Origin: CAWCUK01 sp963798775
GTDB taxonomy: Bacteria > Bacteroidota > Ignavibacteria > Ignavibacteriales > Ignavibacteriaceae
Direction of reading: 5' to 3'
Length of the DNA: 64,000 bases
Assembly: GCA_963798775.1 (NCBI GenBank)
Contig: CAWCUK010000001.1
Span: 744,001 to 808,000, forward strand
Shown: one piece after another, positions 52,521 to 61,085 of the stretch
Layout of the letters: the number at the start of each line of letters is the position of its first letter
Numbering within the stretch: position 1 is the first letter of the stretch
Notes under the pieces: generated by a model
Told to the model about the DNA's origin: nothing
Databases searched by the model: none
Seen by the model: the letters and a program-made list of their open reading frames with translations, nothing else
Made by a program: the position numbers and the translations under genes

Positions 52521-52580
52521 TAATATTTTATGTGAATTTATAAAAGTTTTTTAATCTTAAATAGAAAATCTAACAAAAAA

Positions 52581-52603
52581 AATCCCGGCACATTACCGGG
52601 ATT
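52581..52603 (-). terminator. bidirectional terminator between nfo and the DUF1460 gene
   Basis: A perfect stem AATCCCGG/CCGGGATT with a 7-nt loop, between convergent genes. On the minus strand it is followed by a run of T (TTTTTTT), ideal for ending the DUF1460 transcript. On the plus strand it is followed by TTTCTCTCTTT, weaker but usable for nfo. Confidence 0.85.
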
Positions 52604-52632
52604 TCTCTCTTTGAAACACTACTTCATATTTT

Positions 52633-53493
52633 TTAATCAACCGTATCCGGTTCTTGCGGGCGTAAGACAATAATGCCGGTGTGTTTTTTTACTTTAGATA
52701 AATAAACCGGAAGCGGATCTTCTGAAATTTGAACTTTTGATCCCACAATAGGAGCATGTAGGAAATGAATTCTTCCGTCATTTTGTTTTACCGCGATTCC
52801 AACATGGCCAATATCTAAACCTTTTAAATTTGTTGTAATCGCGATTAAATCCCCGTTATGGATTTCATTTTCAATATCGGCAACTTTATCTTTTGGAATA
52901 TAATAATAGTCTCTCTTATTTATTTCCTCTTCCTGCTTCTTTAATACATTCACAAAATCCGGGTTGGCTTTTAATTGTTTATAACTATCAGGATGCGACG
53001 ACATAAATCCAACCTTAAAATTAATTTTTTCGCCGCCTATTTCTTTAGTTATATCTTTAACAATTCCTTTTTTCCGGTTGTTATAAATCCAATCTGAAAA
53101 ATAATGAAGTCTAGAAGGATACCCGTTCAACTTACCGTTTCTGTACCTTAAGTAGCTTAATTCATTCTCATAATTTTCAAATGAAGTTTTACCTTCCTTT
53201 ATACAGCGGGCAAATGTAACCGCGTTTTCTAAAAAGGTTGTGCAATCAAGTCCGGTTAAATTAATTACAAGTTGTTCATCGCCTTCTTTTTCCAGTGTAA
53301 AAGCTTTATAATCCGTACCGAGAAAACTTTTACCGATTGAAGCCACAACATCATTTATCGGTTTATCGGCTAAATCTTTATCAACAGCGAGTTCAAATTT
53401 AGATTTACAAACTTCAACATCTTTATCCGTATAAATTTGCGCGTGAATTAAACCGGCAGCAATAAAAAACAGAACAAAAAATTTTTTAACCAT
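52633..53493 (-). CDS. DUF1460 N-acetylmuramoyl-L-alanine amidase-like protein
   Basis: A 286-residue exported protein with a signal peptide (about 1-19). The catalytic Cys84 lies in GLDCTTFLENA, and His229 in DIGHVGIAV, as in the NlpC/P60-related DUF1460 family, which cleaves peptidoglycan amides. It sits between a terminator and dnaB, 34 bp downstream of dnaB. Substrate is inferred from family. Confidence 0.88.
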   Translation of the reverse strand: MVKKFFVLFFIAAGLIHAQIYTDKDVEVCKSKFELAVDKDLADKPINDVVASIGKSFLGTDYKAFTLEKEGDEQLVINLTGLDCTTFLENAVTFARCIKEGKTSFENYENELSYLRYRNGKLNGYPSRLHYFSDWIYNNRKKGIVKDITKEIGGEKINFKVGFMSSHPDSYKQLKANPDFVNVLKKQEEEINKRDYYYIPKDKVADIENEIHNGDLIAITTNLKGLDIGHVGIAVKQNDGRIHFLHAPIVGSKVQISEDPLPVYLSKVKKHTGIIVLRPQEPDTVD

Positions 53494-53527
53494 ATTAGTA
53501 TAACTTTCTTAATAGTTTTTGGAAATA

Positions 53528-54955
53528 TTAAATTATATCCTCACTAGTTGGTACGGAAGCCGCGTACTCTTCTATTTGTCGCGCGTGGGCTAAATTTTCG
53601 AAACGCGCGTACTCTTTAATGAATGCCAATTGTACAGTTCCGGTGGGGCCATTTCTCTGCTTCCCTATAATTACTTCAGCCACGCCTTCAAGTGAATTTC
53701 CGTTTTCATCTTTAGTCATTCCATAATATTCCGGGCGATTTAAAAACAGCACCACATCAGCATCCTGCTCTATAGAACCGGATTCACGAAGATCGGATAG
53801 CTGCGGCCGTTTATCAGTTCTGCTTTCAACAGCTCGGTTTAGCTGTGCAAGAGCAATAACAGGAATATTTAATTCTTTTGCCAAAGATTTTAACGAACGT
53901 GAAATATGAGATATTTCCCGTTCGCGGCTTTCTGATTTTGCCGGGCCCTGCATAAGCTGAAGATAATCTATAATTATTAATCCTAAATTTTTCTCTACTT
54001 TTAATCTTCTTGCTTTTGCCCTTATTTCAAGTACCGTTTGTGCCGGCGCATCATCAACTAAAATTGGAGATTCAATTAATTTATGAGCATTCCTGCTTAA
54101 TTTTACTCCTTCTTCATGGGGAAGTTTTCCGGTTCTAACCAAATGTGCGTTTAATCGTCCTTCCGCGCAAAGCATACGGATTACAAGCTGCATAGTAGAC
54201 ATTTCAAGTGAAAATATTCCAACCGGCACTTTATGATCAACCGCGGCGTTTCTTGCCAGCGAAAGAGCAAGCGCTGTTTTTCCCATTGAAGGACGCGCCG
54301 CTAAAATTATTAAATCTGATTTTTGAAATCCACCGAGCATTTCATCCAGCTCGTAAAAGCCCGTTGGTACCGAAAATTTTTGATTGGAATTGGAATGAAT
54401 TGCTTCAATATATTCAAGAGCGTCTCTAACGGCTTGATCCATTCCTTGAAATGATTTTTTTAGATGAGATTCAGTAATTTCAAAAATTTTCTTTTCCGCT
54501 TCGTCAAGAATATCAAAAGCGTCTTCTTTACCCGCATAAGCAGAATTGGCGATTTCATGCGCGCTGGAAATTAGTCCCCTTAAAATTTCTTTTTCAAGAA
54601 TAATTTTTGCATGAAATTCTATATTTGCGGCGGACGAAATATTTTGACTAAGTTTACTTAAATAAACCGCTCCGCCTATATTTTCAATTTCGTCACGGCG
54701 TCTTAATTCATTGTACAAAGTAACTGTATCAATCGGTTCACCGGCTTCAAATAAAGCTAGCATTGCTTCAAAAATTTGCTTATGCTCCCTTAAATAGAAG
54801 CTATTTGCGGTTAAAAGTTCAATTGCTTTTGGTACTGCCTGAGGATCAATCATCATTGCGCCGAGAACGGCGGCTTCAATTTCCGGCGCGGAAGGGGGTT
54901 TTACATCCGCGGGTATTATCTTGTCTACAGCGTTTCTTTTCTTATCTCTTAACAT
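53528..54955 (-). CDS. dnaB: replicative DNA helicase
   Basis: 475 residues. The N-terminal DnaB domain has EIEAAVLGAMM (25-35); the RecA-like C-terminal domain has Walker A RPSMGKTA (221-228), Walker B LIIIDYLQLM, and the arginine-finger region KRPQLSDLRESGSIEQDADVV. Length is normal and there is no intein or frame break. It may be cotranscribed with the DUF1460 gene. Confidence 0.97.
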   Translation of the reverse strand: MLRDKKRNAVDKIIPADVKPPSAPEIEAAVLGAMMIDPQAVPKAIELLTANSFYLREHKQIFEAMLALFEAGEPIDTVTLYNELRRRDEIENIGGAVYLSKLSQNISSAANIEFHAKIILEKEILRGLISSAHEIANSAYAGKEDAFDILDEAEKKIFEITESHLKKSFQGMDQAVRDALEYIEAIHSNSNQKFSVPTGFYELDEMLGGFQKSDLIILAARPSMGKTALALSLARNAAVDHKVPVGIFSLEMSTMQLVIRMLCAEGRLNAHLVRTGKLPHEEGVKLSRNAHKLIESPILVDDAPAQTVLEIRAKARRLKVEKNLGLIIIDYLQLMQGPAKSESREREISHISRSLKSLAKELNIPVIALAQLNRAVESRTDKRPQLSDLRESGSIEQDADVVLFLNRPEYYGMTKDENGNSLEGVAEVIIGKQRNGPTGTVQLAFIKEYARFENLAHARQIEEYAASVPTSEDII

Positions 54956-55051
54956 AAACCTTCGTTAATAAAAAAATTCTAAATTATTTATGAAAAGTTA
55001 AAACTATTCATTTTTAGTAAAAATAAAAAAACATTTGCCTTGATGAATAAA

Positions 55052-55801
55052 TTAGCCTTCTAATTCATCATAAAGTTTTTTAAATTTCTGTACATCTTCC
55101 CAGCAGCCTCTTTTCCAGTTTGGATTTCTTAAAAGCGCAGCCGGATGGTAAGTTACCATTACCCGCGCAGTTTCAAACTCAAAAACTTTTCCCCGCAGGT
55201 TCGTAAGCGAATCTTTTTTCTTTAATATGCCTTGCGCGGCAGTTAAACCCAATCCTAAAATAAGTTTAGGTTTAATAAGCGAAATTTGTTTTTTTAGAAA
55301 CGGCATGCATTCATCCATTTCCGCGGGAAGAGGAGTTCTATTTCCCGGCGGGCGGCATTTTACAATATTCGCGATAAAAACATCTTCACGAGAAAAATTT
55401 ATTGCCTTTAAAATATCAGTTAAAAGTTTTCCCGCTCTTCCCACAAAGGGTTCGCCTTGTTTATCCTCTTCAGCGCCGGGACCTTCGCCTACTATCATTA
55501 CTTTTGCATTAGGATTCCCTTTTCCAAAAACAAAATTATTCCTGTTTTTATGAAGTGGACATTTAAGGCAATTATTTATCATCGAATTTAATTCTTCTAA
55601 ACTCGAGGCTTTTTCCCAGCCTTCTTCAACTCCGGTTTTTAATTGATAATTTTCTTTCTGTTTTACGGGCATTTCTTCCTTTATCTCTGCGGGTTCAACA
55701 ATTTCTGTTTTTCTTATTAATGGATTATTTTCATATAATTCATCCCCAAATATTGCTTTTTGATCCTTTAACGCTTCAATAATTTCATCTTTTAACGGCA
55801 T
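55052..55801 (-). CDS. uracil-DNA glycosylase, family 4
   Basis: Removes uracil from DNA. 249 residues. A non-conserved N-terminal extension (about 1-65) precedes the core, which shows the Fe-S cysteines in NNCLKCPLHK and VKCRPPGNRTP, motif VGEGPGAEEDKQGEPFVGRAG and motif HPAALLRNP. Family 4 enzymes replace Ung in many groups, and their role complements the dut gene at 2.0-2.5 kb. Located 90 bp from coaBC. Confidence 0.93.
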   Translation of the reverse strand: MPLKDEIIEALKDQKAIFGDELYENNPLIRKTEIVEPAEIKEEMPVKQKENYQLKTGVEEGWEKASSLEELNSMINNCLKCPLHKNRNNFVFGKGNPNAKVMIVGEGPGAEEDKQGEPFVGRAGKLLTDILKAINFSREDVFIANIVKCRPPGNRTPLPAEMDECMPFLKKQISLIKPKLILGLGLTAAQGILKKKDSLTNLRGKVFEFETARVMVTYHPAALLRNPNWKRGCWEDVQKFKKLYDELEG

Positions 55802-55890
55802 AATTTCCCTCTCATAAAATCAGTTCTTCTTCGGATTAATTTAGAAATAAGTAAGCAGAAATACTAAGTGAAGATTAAATAAATGCAGAG

Positions 55891-57102
55891 TTAATTTAAT
55901 TTTAAGATTTCAGATAGAATTCTATTCGCAGCTTGAAATTTGCTCTGAAGCGGAAAATCTTCTCGTTCGCCGGTTTTATGAATAATTGTTATTTTATTTG
56001 TTTCAAACTCAAAGCCGCTTTTTTCATCTTTTAAAGAATTTAAAACAATCATATCAAGATTTTTAGTTTTCATCTTTTTTACGGCATTTTCAACTTCATT
56101 ATCGGTTTCTAGTGCAAAACCAATTATTTTTTTATCTTTCTTTTCCAGTGAAGCTAAAATATCCTCATTTTCGGTAATTTTTATTTCATTAATTTTTTCT
56201 TCTTTTTTTATCTTTTTAGAAGATTTTTCGGCGGGACGATAATCAGCTACAGCTGCCGACATAATTAAAATATCATGTTTTTTTAATTCTTTTTGAACAG
56301 AGTTTTTCATTTCCGCCGCGCTTCTTACTTGTATTAAATTTATTTCCTGATAAGAATATTCCGAGGAAGGGCCGGAAATTAAAGTTACTTCGGCGCCTCT
56401 AAGATAAGCTGATTTCGCTATACTAAATCCCATTTTACCGGAAGAACGGTTTCCGATAAAACGAACGGGATCAATATCTTCAAAAGTAGGACCGGCTGTT
56501 ACTAAAATTTTTTTGCCGGTTAAATCTTTTTTATTATCCGAAACAACTATTTCAATCGCGTCAATAATTTTATTCAAATCAGCTAATCTTCCGCTTCCGC
56601 TTAATCCGCTGGCAAGTTCACCTTCTTCGGCTTCCACAATAAAATAGCCCAATTTTTCCAGTTTGTTAATATTTTCCCTGGAAACTTTATGCTCATACAT
56701 ATCAACATCTGCGGCCGGAGCAATAATAAGGGGAGATCTTAATGCGGCGGCTAAAGTTGTTAACGCGTTATCGGCAAATCCATGCGCAATTTTTGCAACA
56801 GTATTTATGGTTGCGGGAGCAATAATCATTAAATCAGCCCAAAGCGCATAATCTATATGCCAGGTAGAAAGATCAGTTCCGTTTTTTTGTGTTTTGGGGA
56901 AAATATTTACAATTACATTATTTTTGGAAAGCGCGGAAAGAGTAAGCGGAGTAATAAACTCAACTGCGGAGGGAGTCATAACTACTTTTACTTCCGCTCC
57001 GCGTTTTATTAATTCCCGAACTAAATAAGCAGATTTATATGCAGCAATACATCCTGTAACTCCAAGTATAATTTTTTTACCGGAAAGGATGTTGGTCAGC
57101 AT
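55891..57102 (-). CDS. coaBC: phosphopantothenoylcysteine decarboxylase/synthetase
   Basis: Bifunctional coenzyme A enzyme. 403 residues: an FMN flavoprotein half with GVTGCIAAYKSAYLVREL and catalytic His82 (WHIDYALWAD), and a CoaB half with ILVTAGPTFEDIDPVRFIGNRSSGKMG. The motif that carries the decarboxylase Cys in E. coli (ACG before GRM) reads ASGLSGSGRL, with Ser165. The substrate-clamp PAMN motif is also altered (PAADVDMY). This may be usual for the phylum. It follows rpoZ and gmk, a common gene order. Confidence 0.93.
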   Translation of the reverse strand: MLTNILSGKKIILGVTGCIAAYKSAYLVRELIKRGAEVKVVMTPSAVEFITPLTLSALSKNNVIVNIFPKTQKNGTDLSTWHIDYALWADLMIIAPATINTVAKIAHGFADNALTTLAAALRSPLIIAPAADVDMYEHKVSRENINKLEKLGYFIVEAEEGELASGLSGSGRLADLNKIIDAIEIVVSDNKKDLTGKKILVTAGPTFEDIDPVRFIGNRSSGKMGFSIAKSAYLRGAEVTLISGPSSEYSYQEINLIQVRSAAEMKNSVQKELKKHDILIMSAAVADYRPAEKSSKKIKKEEKINEIKITENEDILASLEKKDKKIIGFALETDNEVENAVKKMKTKNLDMIVLNSLKDEKSGFEFETNKITIIHKTGEREDFPLQSKFQAANRILSEILKLN

Positions 57103-57130
57103 TTAAATTTTAATTTTGTTAAAGAATTTT

Positions 57131-57421
57131 TTACTTCTTGTATTCGTACAGAATTTTTCCCTCTAAAAGTTCGTGCAAAGCTTCTATATGGGGTTTTTCT
57201 TTTTTCTCAAAATCCAAAGAAATCTTTAATTGTGCCGGATTTTCAATATCTTCGCTATCATCTTCGGCACCCGAGGTAGGAATAGTGCTAACTAAAGCAT
57301 TATATTCTATTTTATTTTCGTCATTTATCTGACGTCCTCTTTTTGCGGCAACAAGCAGCGCTTCGTAAACATTAGCGGCTTTTTCATCTATCACTCTTAA
57401 ATCAACAGGTTCAATTCCCAT
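57131..57421 (-). CDS. rpoZ: RNA polymerase omega subunit
   Basis: 96 residues. The N-terminus EPVDLRVIDEKAANVYEALLVAAKRGRQIN is the omega/RPB6 core that helps assemble beta-prime. The C-terminal half is acidic and not conserved. Its ATG overlaps the gmk stop (TAATG). The gmk-rpoZ-coaBC order is widely conserved, which supports the call. Confidence 0.9.
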   Translation of the reverse strand: MGIEPVDLRVIDEKAANVYEALLVAAKRGRQINDENKIEYNALVSTIPTSGAEDDSEDIENPAQLKISLDFEKKEKPHIEALHELLEGKILYEYKK

Positions 57422-57999
57422 TAATTGTACTCCTTATTTATTATTTTCTTTATTAAACTTTTAGTTTCCAAAACTGCAACATCTAAATCATTATTCTCCA
57501 CAAAATAATCAAATTTATCCATAAGACTCAATTCCATTTTAACTCTCTGAATTCGTTTTTGCAAATCCGCTTCACTTTCGGTCCGCCGGTTTTTTAGTCG
57601 TTTAATTAACTCATCAAGGCTGGGGGGAATAATATAAACCAAAACCGCCTCAGGATAAATTTGCTTTAACGCCAGCGCACCATTCACATCAATTTCTACA
57701 ATTACAGATTTTCCGTTATTAATATTCTCTTCAATATATTCTTTATATGTTCCGTAGTAATAATCGTAAAATTTTTCCCATTCTACAAATTCATTATTAT
57801 TTATTTTGCTTTTAAATTCATCTTCTGAAATAAAAAAATAATGAACTCCGTCAATTTCATTTTCTCTTTTTTTACGCGTTGTCGCGGAAATAGAAAAAAC
57901 CAATTCAGGGAACGCTTTTAAAATTTTTTGCACAATCGTAGTCTTACCGGTGCCGCTGGGTGCGGATATTGCTATAATTGCTCCTTTTTGCTCAGTCAA
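57421..57999 (-). CDS. gmk: guanylate kinase
   Basis: Phosphorylates GMP to GDP. 192 residues, with P-loop SAPSGTGKTT (about 13-22), the GMP-binding SATTRKKRENEIDGVHYFF, and EIDVNGALALK. The start is probably the TTG at 57999; it is 3 bp after the yicC stop. The family length is normal. Confidence 0.96.
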   Translation of the reverse strand: MTEQKGAIIAISAPSGTGKTTIVQKILKAFPELVFSISATTRKKRENEIDGVHYFFISEDEFKSKINNNEFVEWEKFYDYYYGTYKEYIEENINNGKSVIVEIDVNGALALKQIYPEAVLVYIIPPSLDELIKRLKNRRTESEADLQKRIQRVKMELSLMDKFDYFVENNDLDVAVLETKSLIKKIINKEYN

Positions 58000-58002
58000 A
58001 AA

Positions 58003-58878
58003 TTACTCGATATTTTGAATTTGTTCACGAATTTTTTCTATCTCTTCTTTTATTAGTACTGTTTTATGAGTAATTGCAGTTGAAATAGTTTTTGAGGAAA
58101 TCGTATTTGTCTCTCTGTTCATTTCCTGGCAGAGAAAATTTATTTTTCTGCCGGGTTCCTCATCTTTATCAAGACTTTCTAAAAAGAATTTTAAATGGCT
58201 TCTTAATCTTACACATTCTTCCGTAATTTCTGATTTTTCGGCGATTATTGCTAACTCTAATTCTAAACGATCATTAAAAGCGGAAACATCATCTAATAAT
58301 GTTTTTATTTTTTCTTTAAGTTTACCAAAATATTCTTCGGCGCTTTTTCCGGATTCGCTTTGAATTTCATCTAAATATTCTTCAATAATTTCAATACGTT
58401 TTCTTAGATCGACCGCAAGTTCTTTACCTTCATTTTTTTTCATTTTAGAAAGTTCCGATAAAGCCGAGAAAAGTGTTTTTTTGATAACTTCAAATTCCTC
58501 CGCGGAAAAATCGGAAGATTCGGGAGCAAAAATATCTTTATTATTTAGAATATGCTCAAGTTTAACAGCTTCGGTTATTTTGGCTGCTTTTTTAATTTCT
58601 TTTAGAAGTTGAACATAACTTATAATTTTATCTTTGTTTATTTCCGGCAGGTTTTCTTCTGAATCACTTCTTTTAAATTGAATAACTACTGTAAGTTTTC
58701 CGCGTTTTATTTTTGATTTTATCAGTTCTCTTAATTCGTATTCTTTACTCATTAAAGAAGAGGGCAGTTTAAAGTAAATATCAAGGTATCTGCTATTAAC
58801 ACTTTTTACTTCTACTTCTACATTTATTTTTTTATTTTCGGCCGTGCCTTTGCCGTAGCCGGTCATACTATAAATCAT
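58003..58878 (-). CDS. yicC: YicC family protein
   Basis: 291 residues. The N-terminal MTGYGKG, VEVEVKSVNSRYLDI and the C-terminal ISSKTISTAITHKTVLIKEEIEKIREQIQNIE are the conserved YicC_N and DUF1732 signatures. Relatives are stress-induced endoribonucleases or RNA-degradation adaptors. It is upstream of gmk, a frequent neighbour. Confidence 0.93.
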   Translation of the reverse strand: MIYSMTGYGKGTAENKKINVEVEVKSVNSRYLDIYFKLPSSLMSKEYELRELIKSKIKRGKLTVVIQFKRSDSEENLPEINKDKIISYVQLLKEIKKAAKITEAVKLEHILNNKDIFAPESSDFSAEEFEVIKKTLFSALSELSKMKKNEGKELAVDLRKRIEIIEEYLDEIQSESGKSAEEYFGKLKEKIKTLLDDVSAFNDRLELELAIIAEKSEITEECVRLRSHLKFFLESLDKDEEPGRKINFLCQEMNRETNTISSKTISTAITHKTVLIKEEIEKIREQIQNIE

Positions 58879-58952
58879 TTTATTCCTTATAAAAGAGTTT
58901 CGAAAAATAGCGAATTTTCAATTGCTAATCAAAAGGAAATAAGCTGTGGTAA

Positions 58953-61001
58953 TTAGAATGCTTCCCCAATGCCGAAATGAACTTCTAAATTTTGCCAGAA
59001 TTTTTTGTAGATAATTATCGTTTTATCGTACGGATCATAATATTTAAAAGCAAAGTCTAATCGAAAAGGAGCAATTTTTGTGTAAAAGCGAATTCCTAAA
59101 CCTGCAGCTACCGCAATATCACTTATTTTAAATTCTTTATAACCGTTCCACACATTTCCGTAATCAACAAATAATGCTGTACCAAAAATTTCACCAAACC
59201 GCTTACGATATTCAAACGAGCCTTCTAATAAAAATGTTCCGCCGCGTAAAGTATCGCCGATTATTCCTACATAATCTATTTTATTTCTCGGCTGAAGTTC
59301 CCGGGCCTTCCATCCTCGTACTGAATTACTTCCTCCGACAAAAAATGTTATTGAAGCCGGAATTAATTCATCGTATCCGTAGATTTTTTGGATATAACCG
59401 GTTTTAAATTTAGCGGCAAATACGGATGATTTATTTCTTGATAAGAGAAAATATTTTGAACTCAAAAATTGAAACTTGTAAAAATAAGTATTCCCTGCTA
59501 TTGCTGTATCCGCTAAAAATATACCGTTTTTATGGGCACTTAAAAAGAGTTTTGTATTTGACGCGCCGACTTCACCTGTAAAAGTTAAGTTACTTCCGGT
59601 TGTGGGGAAAAAAATATCATCAGAGGTAATTTGGCCTACTTCGGCGCCCAATTCATTGGTTTTGCTGTTCATTCTTAAATCTGCTTCATAATAATATCCC
59701 GTCTCTTGAATAGGAATATCTACAATACTAACTTCGTTAAATTCCAACTTATAAAAAGGCTTCAGCAGATTTAGAAAAGTATATCTTGGCATTTCAAATT
59801 CTAACTGAGTTTTTACACCGTAGGTCGCAATATCAAATATACTTAACCTCTCAACACTGTAAAATGCTTCTAATTTTCCGTAAATGGGACGATTAAATAA
59901 ATACGGCTGTTCTAAACTTGTTTTGAAAAGAATATATCCTTGAAATAAGGAATCGCGAAGCGGCGATTTCCTGAATAAGCTTGGGTAATCAAAATGAAGC
60001 GCGTCATAAATTCCGGTTTGAGTTGTAAAAGATATTTTTCTTGCGTCCCCTAAAAAATTTTTTCTTGAATAAGTTGCCCCTAAACCTAAATTAAATTGAT
60101 TATTCTGATTATCCGCCAAAAATTCCGGGGAAAGTTCATTCATTTTTTCAATATTGCCGCCGATATTAAGATTAACAAAATTTCTATTCTCTTCTCTCGC
60201 TCTTAAAGTAACCGATGAGAATAATCCTGTTCTGAACAATCTTGTTTGGCTGTTAGTAATTTTATCATAATTATAGAATTCACCGGAATCAATTGCCGTA
60301 ATTTGATTTAGTAAAGCATCGCTTACATAATTATTGCCCGGACCGGTTGTATTTCTATTTATTCCGGATATTTTATATCTATTTCCCGTTGTAAAAAATA
60401 TTCTTACCAAAGTTCGATTTAAGGTAGTATCTACATAAACTCTGCTGCTGTCGAACTGTGCGAGCATATATCCGTTATCGGTTAAATAAATTCTGGTTTT
60501 TGTAATTATTTGGGAAATTTTTTCCTGGTTATAAATTTTTACTGAATCGACATCGATAAATGAATTTATTTTTTCCGGCATACCTTTGGGTAGAAAATTA
60601 AATCCCGCAAATTTTATACTGCCGTATTTAGCGGGTTCATTTTCGTGTATTATATAAATCAATTTAACGCTTTTATCTGCTGTGTCTTTTTCAATTTGAT
60701 AAGAAAAATCAGCTTTAAAAAATCCGTTGGCTTCATAAAATTGCTTTAACGCGCCTAGATCAAGAGGAATTAGAGAAGAATCGAAATAAACCGATTCTTT
60801 TCCATAGTTTGAGTATTTATGAATAAACTTCCAAAACCACCATGGAGTTTCTTTGCTGAATATTACATCTTCCAAACGGGAAGTTGAAAAATTTTTATTA
60901 CCTTCAAACTTAATTTCATCCAGTTCAGATAAAATTTGAGCCGGCAAAAATGCCGCGAAGACAATAATAAATAAAATTACCAAGGGTAATCTATTATTCA
61001 T
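58953..61001 (-). CDS. Omp85-family outer-membrane protein, copy 2
   Basis: A 682-residue BamA/TamA-like protein: signal peptide (about 1-21), periplasmic POTRA region (about 24-290) and a C-terminal 16-strand type barrel ending LEVHFGIGEAF. The barrel contains the VRGW motif (GGSNSVRGWKAREL) typical of surface antigen D15 proteins. It shares the unusual N-terminal block ETPWWFWKF and the GFF-A-SY motif with the gene 85 bp upstream. Function, such as protein or lipid assembly in the outer membrane, is inferred from family. Confidence 0.9.
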   Translation of the reverse strand: MNNRLPLVILFIIVFAAFLPAQILSELDEIKFEGNKNFSTSRLEDVIFSKETPWWFWKFIHKYSNYGKESVYFDSSLIPLDLGALKQFYEANGFFKADFSYQIEKDTADKSVKLIYIIHENEPAKYGSIKFAGFNFLPKGMPEKINSFIDVDSVKIYNQEKISQIITKTRIYLTDNGYMLAQFDSSRVYVDTTLNRTLVRIFFTTGNRYKISGINRNTTGPGNNYVSDALLNQITAIDSGEFYNYDKITNSQTRLFRTGLFSSVTLRAREENRNFVNLNIGGNIEKMNELSPEFLADNQNNQFNLGLGATYSRKNFLGDARKISFTTQTGIYDALHFDYPSLFRKSPLRDSLFQGYILFKTSLEQPYLFNRPIYGKLEAFYSVERLSIFDIATYGVKTQLEFEMPRYTFLNLLKPFYKLEFNEVSIVDIPIQETGYYYEADLRMNSKTNELGAEVGQITSDDIFFPTTGSNLTFTGEVGASNTKLFLSAHKNGIFLADTAIAGNTYFYKFQFLSSKYFLLSRNKSSVFAAKFKTGYIQKIYGYDELIPASITFFVGGSNSVRGWKARELQPRNKIDYVGIIGDTLRGGTFLLEGSFEYRKRFGEIFGTALFVDYGNVWNGYKEFKISDIAVAAGLGIRFYTKIAPFRLDFAFKYYDPYDKTIIIYKKFWQNLEVHFGIGEAF

Positions 61002-61085
61002 AAAAAATGTTAGGTTTTTAGGAAAGGAATTTTTCGCGTTAAATTATAACTTCAGCTTTTTCCGCGCAACAGCAATTTAAATACA

